Of a DNA stretch of 19,659 nucleotides, positions 17,901 to 19,659 are shown piece after piece. Source of the DNA: Ichthyophonus hoferi (taxonomy: Eukaryota; Opisthokonta; Ichthyosporea; Ichthyophonida; Ichthyophonidae); NCBI GenBank assembly GCA_002751075.1, contig NAOQ01000192.1, positions 5,733-25,391 on the forward strand. Reading direction: 5' to 3'. The notes beneath the pieces are model-generated. The model was not told the DNA's origin. It searched no databases and worked only from the letters and a program-made list of their open reading frames with translations. How positions within the stretch are numbered: the stretch's first letter is position 1; every line of letters begins with the position of its first letter. The position numbers and the translations under genes were made by a program.

Positions 17901-19258
17901 AAATATTTAAATGCACATGATTGATGTATATATGTTCTCCTTTTGATCGGGAAATTTTTATATAATTTTGATCGGTAGATTATATTTTGGCTCGGGAATG
18001 TTATAATTTTGATCACGAAACTTAGCATTTGTATCGAAAACCTCCAGATATAGATATGAGTACAATTGAGTAGATACATACACGGATATTTAAAACAATT
18101 CTATGGATTATAAGCATACGTCGTAGATGGTAATAAACACATACCTATTCCTTTCAATATATATATACATATATCAAGTAACTAAGGTACATATACATAT
18201 ACATCATCTCTAGGCATGTCTCATTATGTCATAAATAATGCCTAAATATGGACTCAATAAGCCAGCTTATTAAGAATATAGTCAATATGTGTACCGTGCG
18301 TTATTGTTAGATAGAATAAGATGTTGGTTGATAGATACGTTATGTTATTGGTGCAGATAATGTCAGCAGTAAATAGTGAGCTAGTATTGGCTGATAGTAC
18401 ATGATGCGATACCAATTGGCAGAGGGAGTAAGGCAGGTAAGCTGTGATATAGGGTGATATAGGTATAGGTAGATGGTAGATAAACCATAATTAGGATTGG
18501 TCTAGTACGATCATACCGAATTGAAACTCAAAAAATATAGCCAAAACAAATAAAAAATAAATAATATCAAGTGCAATTTAAAGTATATTAACGGAGAGAT
18601 GGACAAGATGCTAAGATAATAGTAAAAAAAAGGGAAACATCTGTACTAACTTCTTCTTTTGGTATCGTGCTACATAATCAAAGTGATTCTGTATAATCAA
18701 ATTAGGTTAGTAAGTATAGTTTACGTGTTGTAGATATCTTTGATTGTTTAGGCAAAAGAAAAATCCGTACTAATGTTAAGTTTCATATTGTTTAGTGACG
18801 ATAGTATGTTTATGTATATATGTGTATGTATGTATGTATATATGTATGTAGGTAGGTGGGTAGGTATGTTTGTATGTATATATATGTGTGTAGGTAGGTA
18901 GATATGTTTGTATGCATAAATGTATCTATGTTAATATGTAGACAGACACACACATATACATACACATATATACTTATAAGTCAACGAAAAACAAAAAAAC
19001 AGAAACTCCACTAGTAAATAGATATACATAGAGGCTTAGATCCAAGTATATATGTACACGAGATGAATACAAGAAACAAAGAAAGTAATAAACGACTAAA
19101 CAATAGTAAGACGAAGTTAAGAAATGTAAACACGTCATAAACACGTCACTGACCGCCTTTTCTGCTATGATGTTCATGACGTATTCACGATCGTGTGCAT
19201 GCAACAGAGAACTTAGATTATGATTGATTAATTCTTCTGGTTCATAGCCTAATACTTC
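13611..19258 (-). CDS. two-PAS regulatory protein, 5'-partial gene of six visible exons
   Basis: Exons 19258-19154, 18688-18651, 17612-17479, 16839-16614, 15796-15202 and 14996-13611 join in phase to one open frame of 827 residues plus stop. PAS1 (about 1-80) starts inside the domain at EVLGYEPEEL and includes VARYQKKNQEYVWLAVKGRW and FMVGVGRR. PAS2 (about 94-198) runs from YLAKYTLNGRCTYID through GGRYRWVETTMW to NPVSHKPEFFFGKT. Residues about 200-827 are low-complexity and Ser/Asn/Gln/Pro-rich, with short hydrophobic helices. PAS domains sense ligands or dimerise. Two adjacent PAS domains plus a disordered tail are typical of transcription regulators: the bHLH-PAS class (ARNT, CLOCK, AhR, p160 coactivators), or fungal white-collar proteins. 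The deciding N-terminal part (bHLH or LOV) lies beyond the window. No GATA zinc finger is present in the C-terminal part. I give no gene symbol. Confidence 0.8.
14997..15201 (-). other. intron of the PAS gene (205 bases)
   Basis: The donor is GTAAGG after ATCCTG, and the acceptor is TGGTTTCCAG. It is the shortest intron of the gene and holds nothing notable. Confidence 0.75.
15202..15796 (-). CDS. two-PAS protein, exon with the end of PAS2
   Basis: This 595-base exon (residues about 168-366) completes a split Arg codon and opens with WVETTMWPFINPVSHKPEFF, the last strands of PAS2. The WVET then NP...P-E-F pattern is what bHLH-PAS proteins show at this place (for example the WVQ...RPDY or NPW...EYI blocks of AhR and ARNT). 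The rest is disordered and Ser/Thr/Pro-rich, with a short Gln patch (QAQQQKQ). The donor CTG|GTAAGG leaves phase 0, matching the next exon. Confidence 0.82.
16061..16233. repeat. (TATG)n microsatellite
   Basis: About 170 bases of TATG repeats are interrupted by regularly placed TGTG and a few TGCA variants. Long open frames through it in several phases are an artefact of the four-base period. It lies in an intron of the PAS gene. Confidence 0.95.
16547..16602. repeat. duplicated (CT)n-TTGTACATCAT segment
   Basis: A CTCTCTCT tract followed by TTGTACATCAT occurs twice, with TTGTACATCAT at 16561-16571 and 16592-16602, a 31-base period. On the gene's sense strand this is a GA-rich purine tract immediately inside the intron, next to the weak donor at 16613. 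Confidence 0.8.
16614..16839 (-). CDS. two-PAS protein, exon with most of PAS2
   Basis: This 226-base exon follows a TTTATACGCAG acceptor, completing the Ala codon begun at 17479. It encodes the PAS2 core (residues about 94-167): the first strands LAKYTLNGRCTYIDMNV, the helix motif AILGFTPEEY, HHDELGQIW (the usual H-P/H-D/E-D site), and FVVTHRLMTKGGRY. The match to other PAS-B domains is clear at the levels of spacing and key Gly residues. The usual S-R-H at the domain start is replaced by A-K-Y. Confidence 0.85.
16840..17478 (-). other. intron of the PAS gene (639 bases)
   Basis: The donor is GTATGT and the acceptor is TTTATACGCAG. It includes a pentanucleotide ATAGT/ATAGC repeat at about 16875-16913, just upstream of the PAS2 exon. 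Nothing else was recognised. Confidence 0.75.
16875..16913. repeat. pentanucleotide (ATAGT/ATAGC) repeat
   Basis: A short run of ATAGT and ATAGC units lies close to the 3' splice site of the PAS2 exon. It is degenerate and small. Confidence 0.6.
17479..17612 (-). CDS. two-PAS protein, exon with the end of PAS1
   Basis: This 134-base exon (residues about 48-93) has an excellent acceptor (CTTGCCCTGCAG) and a GTATGT donor. It encodes QEYVWLAVKGRW, then FMVGVGRRYESL and the linker to PAS2. The Y-V-W ... G-R ... F-x-x-G-V-G-R layout is the C-terminal half of a PAS/PAC fold. Confidence 0.85.
17613..18650 (-). other. intron of the PAS gene (1038 bases)
   Basis: The donor is GTTAGT after the micro-exon and the acceptor is CCCTGCAG. 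It contains the foldback element at 17697-18044. The remaining sequence is AT-rich with degenerate GATA-type repeats around 18430-18480. No further exon is needed to keep phase. Confidence 0.65.
17697..18044. mobile_element. foldback / MITE-like inverted repeat element
   Basis: The left arm (17697-17767), read in reverse complement, begins GTTCTCCTTTTGATCAGGAA. The right arm (17934-18044) begins GTTCTCCTTTTGATCGGGAA. Both continue with TATAATTTTGATC, then GCGAAGCTTATCATTTG versus ACGAAACTTAGCATTTG. The right arm has an extra segment of about 41 bases that is itself a degenerate copy of the AATTTTGATC-containing unit. The arms enclose about 165 bases of AT-rich sequence without coding capacity. 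This is the structure of a small non-autonomous foldback DNA element. I could not identify a clean target-site duplication or superfamily, so a locally arisen inverted duplication remains possible. Confidence 0.55.
18651..18688 (-). CDS. two-PAS protein, 38-nt micro-exon
   Basis: Between a TTGATTATACAG acceptor and a GTTAGT donor lie 38 bases encoding NHFDYVARYQKK plus two bases of an Asn codon. It is needed because the preceding exon ends in phase 0 while the next begins with the third base of a codon. This segment supplies exactly that phase change. It also completes the PAS1 motif: FDYVARYQKKNQEYVWL is a textbook PAC-type block (aromatic ... R-x-x-K-x-G/N-x-Y-V-W). Confidence 0.75.
18689..19153 (-). 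other. intron of the PAS gene (465 bases)
   Basis: The donor is GTCAGT after AAGGCG and the acceptor is TTGATTATACAG. It contains degenerate TATG/TAGG repeats at 18804-18930. Confidence 0.7.
18804..18930. repeat. degenerate (TATG)/(TAGG) microsatellite
   Basis: Mixed tetranucleotide repeats of TATG, TATA, TGTG and TAGG type occur in an intron of the PAS gene. It is the same family of simple repeats as at 16061 but more decayed. Confidence 0.85.
19154..19258 (-). CDS. two-PAS protein, first visible exon (start of PAS1 core)
   Basis: This 105-base exon, phase 0 at both ends, follows a GGATATATGCAG acceptor. It encodes EVLGYEPEELINHNLSSLLH, then AHDREYVMNIIAEKA. The G-Y-x-P-E-E-L ... L-x-x-L-H-x-x-D-R sequence is a strong PAS signature. 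The in-frame ATG just before it is part of the acceptor region and not a plausible start, because the first strands of the PAS fold would be missing. Confidence 0.8.
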
Positions 19259-19622
19259 CTGCATATATCCATATGACGTCAGTCTGACATCAGTATGACA
19301 CTAATAACGCTGTGAAAGCCCCGTTAAATTGTAATCGAATGAGGTGATTGGAAACCGTTAAGATTAATAAGATTAATCGTTGACAGGTACAGCCGAGGAG
19401 GAGGAGATAAGTACAAAATAATGATATTTGATTGGTTGATTATATAATTTTGTAAAAGAGATAGGAAGATATGAGGACATGGGATTGAATGGTACGAGGA
19501 AGAGTATAAGAATGACTACAAATATCATAACTAACTATAATCACTATGTTTTCGCATTCGTTTTGTTTCTCTTGCATACGTGTGTCTAACGGAAGGAAGA
19601 AAAATGATATAGAATCAACACA

Positions 19623-19659
<37 letters not shown>
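19259..19659 (-). other. upstream intron and window edge with A36 run
   Basis: No exon for the N-terminal part of PAS1 could be found here. Minus-strand frames near 19390-19280 lack PAS character. The window ends in 36 consecutive A (19624-19659), most likely a homopolymer where the assembly stopped. Confidence 0.5.

Noticed and set aside
19624-19659. The terminal A run as a telomere or poly(A) tail of a retroposed copy
   Set aside because: A pure A homopolymer is not a telomeric repeat and no coding or element sequence precedes it. It is most likely an assembly edge.
1-19659. LTR, virus-derived or CRISPR-type elements
   Set aside because: No reverse transcriptase, integrase, capsid-like frames, long terminal repeats or regularly spaced repeat-spacer arrays were seen.

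Overview
This is an AT-rich eukaryotic window that looks like part of an animal-type (opisthokont) genome. Genes are split by introns of about 0.2 to 1 kb with GT..AG ends and pyrimidine-rich acceptors. Candidate AATAAA signals follow the stop codons, and there is abundant low-copy tandem repeat and microsatellite DNA. A tandem-PDZ protein and a FAM204A-like C-terminus favour an animal or close relative. A compact, early-branching animal genome such as a sponge or placozoan would fit, but I cannot fix the phylum. One signal pulls the other way: the paired PAS region resembles both metazoan bHLH-PAS proteins and fungal white-collar proteins.

Layout. At 307-1238 (+) lie the last two exons of a FAM204A-like gene; its 5' part is outside the window. 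At 1758-2009 (-) is a doubtful exon carrying an Asn-Tyr-Gly-His-Ser-Gly motif. At 3494-5215 (-) is an intronless 573-residue orphan, disordered and probably nuclear. At 5216-8529 there is no convincing gene, but there are a 30-bp minisatellite, a perfect 10-bp inverted repeat, and an inverted pair of related sequences, one of which carries a 21-bp (heptad-coding) repeat. At 8530-9159 (-) is an intronless 209-residue protein with two PDZ domains. From 9160 to 13610 there is no convincing gene; it holds three tandem 221/222-bp units, a tRNA-like relic, a 37/38-bp minisatellite, a 162-bp diverged duplication and small hairpins. From 13611 to 19258 (-) are six exons of a two-PAS regulatory protein that I assembled by splice sites and reading phase. 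They give one uninterrupted 827-residue reading frame including a 38-nt micro-exon. The gene is 5'-incomplete, and the window ends in a run of 36 A.

The genes share no obvious pathway. The PAS protein is a likely transcription regulator with a long disordered C-terminal half. The PDZ protein is a likely membrane-proximal scaffold. The FAM204A-like and orphan proteins have no assigned function. I see no virus-like or LTR element. The only mobile-element candidate is a foldback (MITE-like) inverted repeat inside an intron of the PAS gene.
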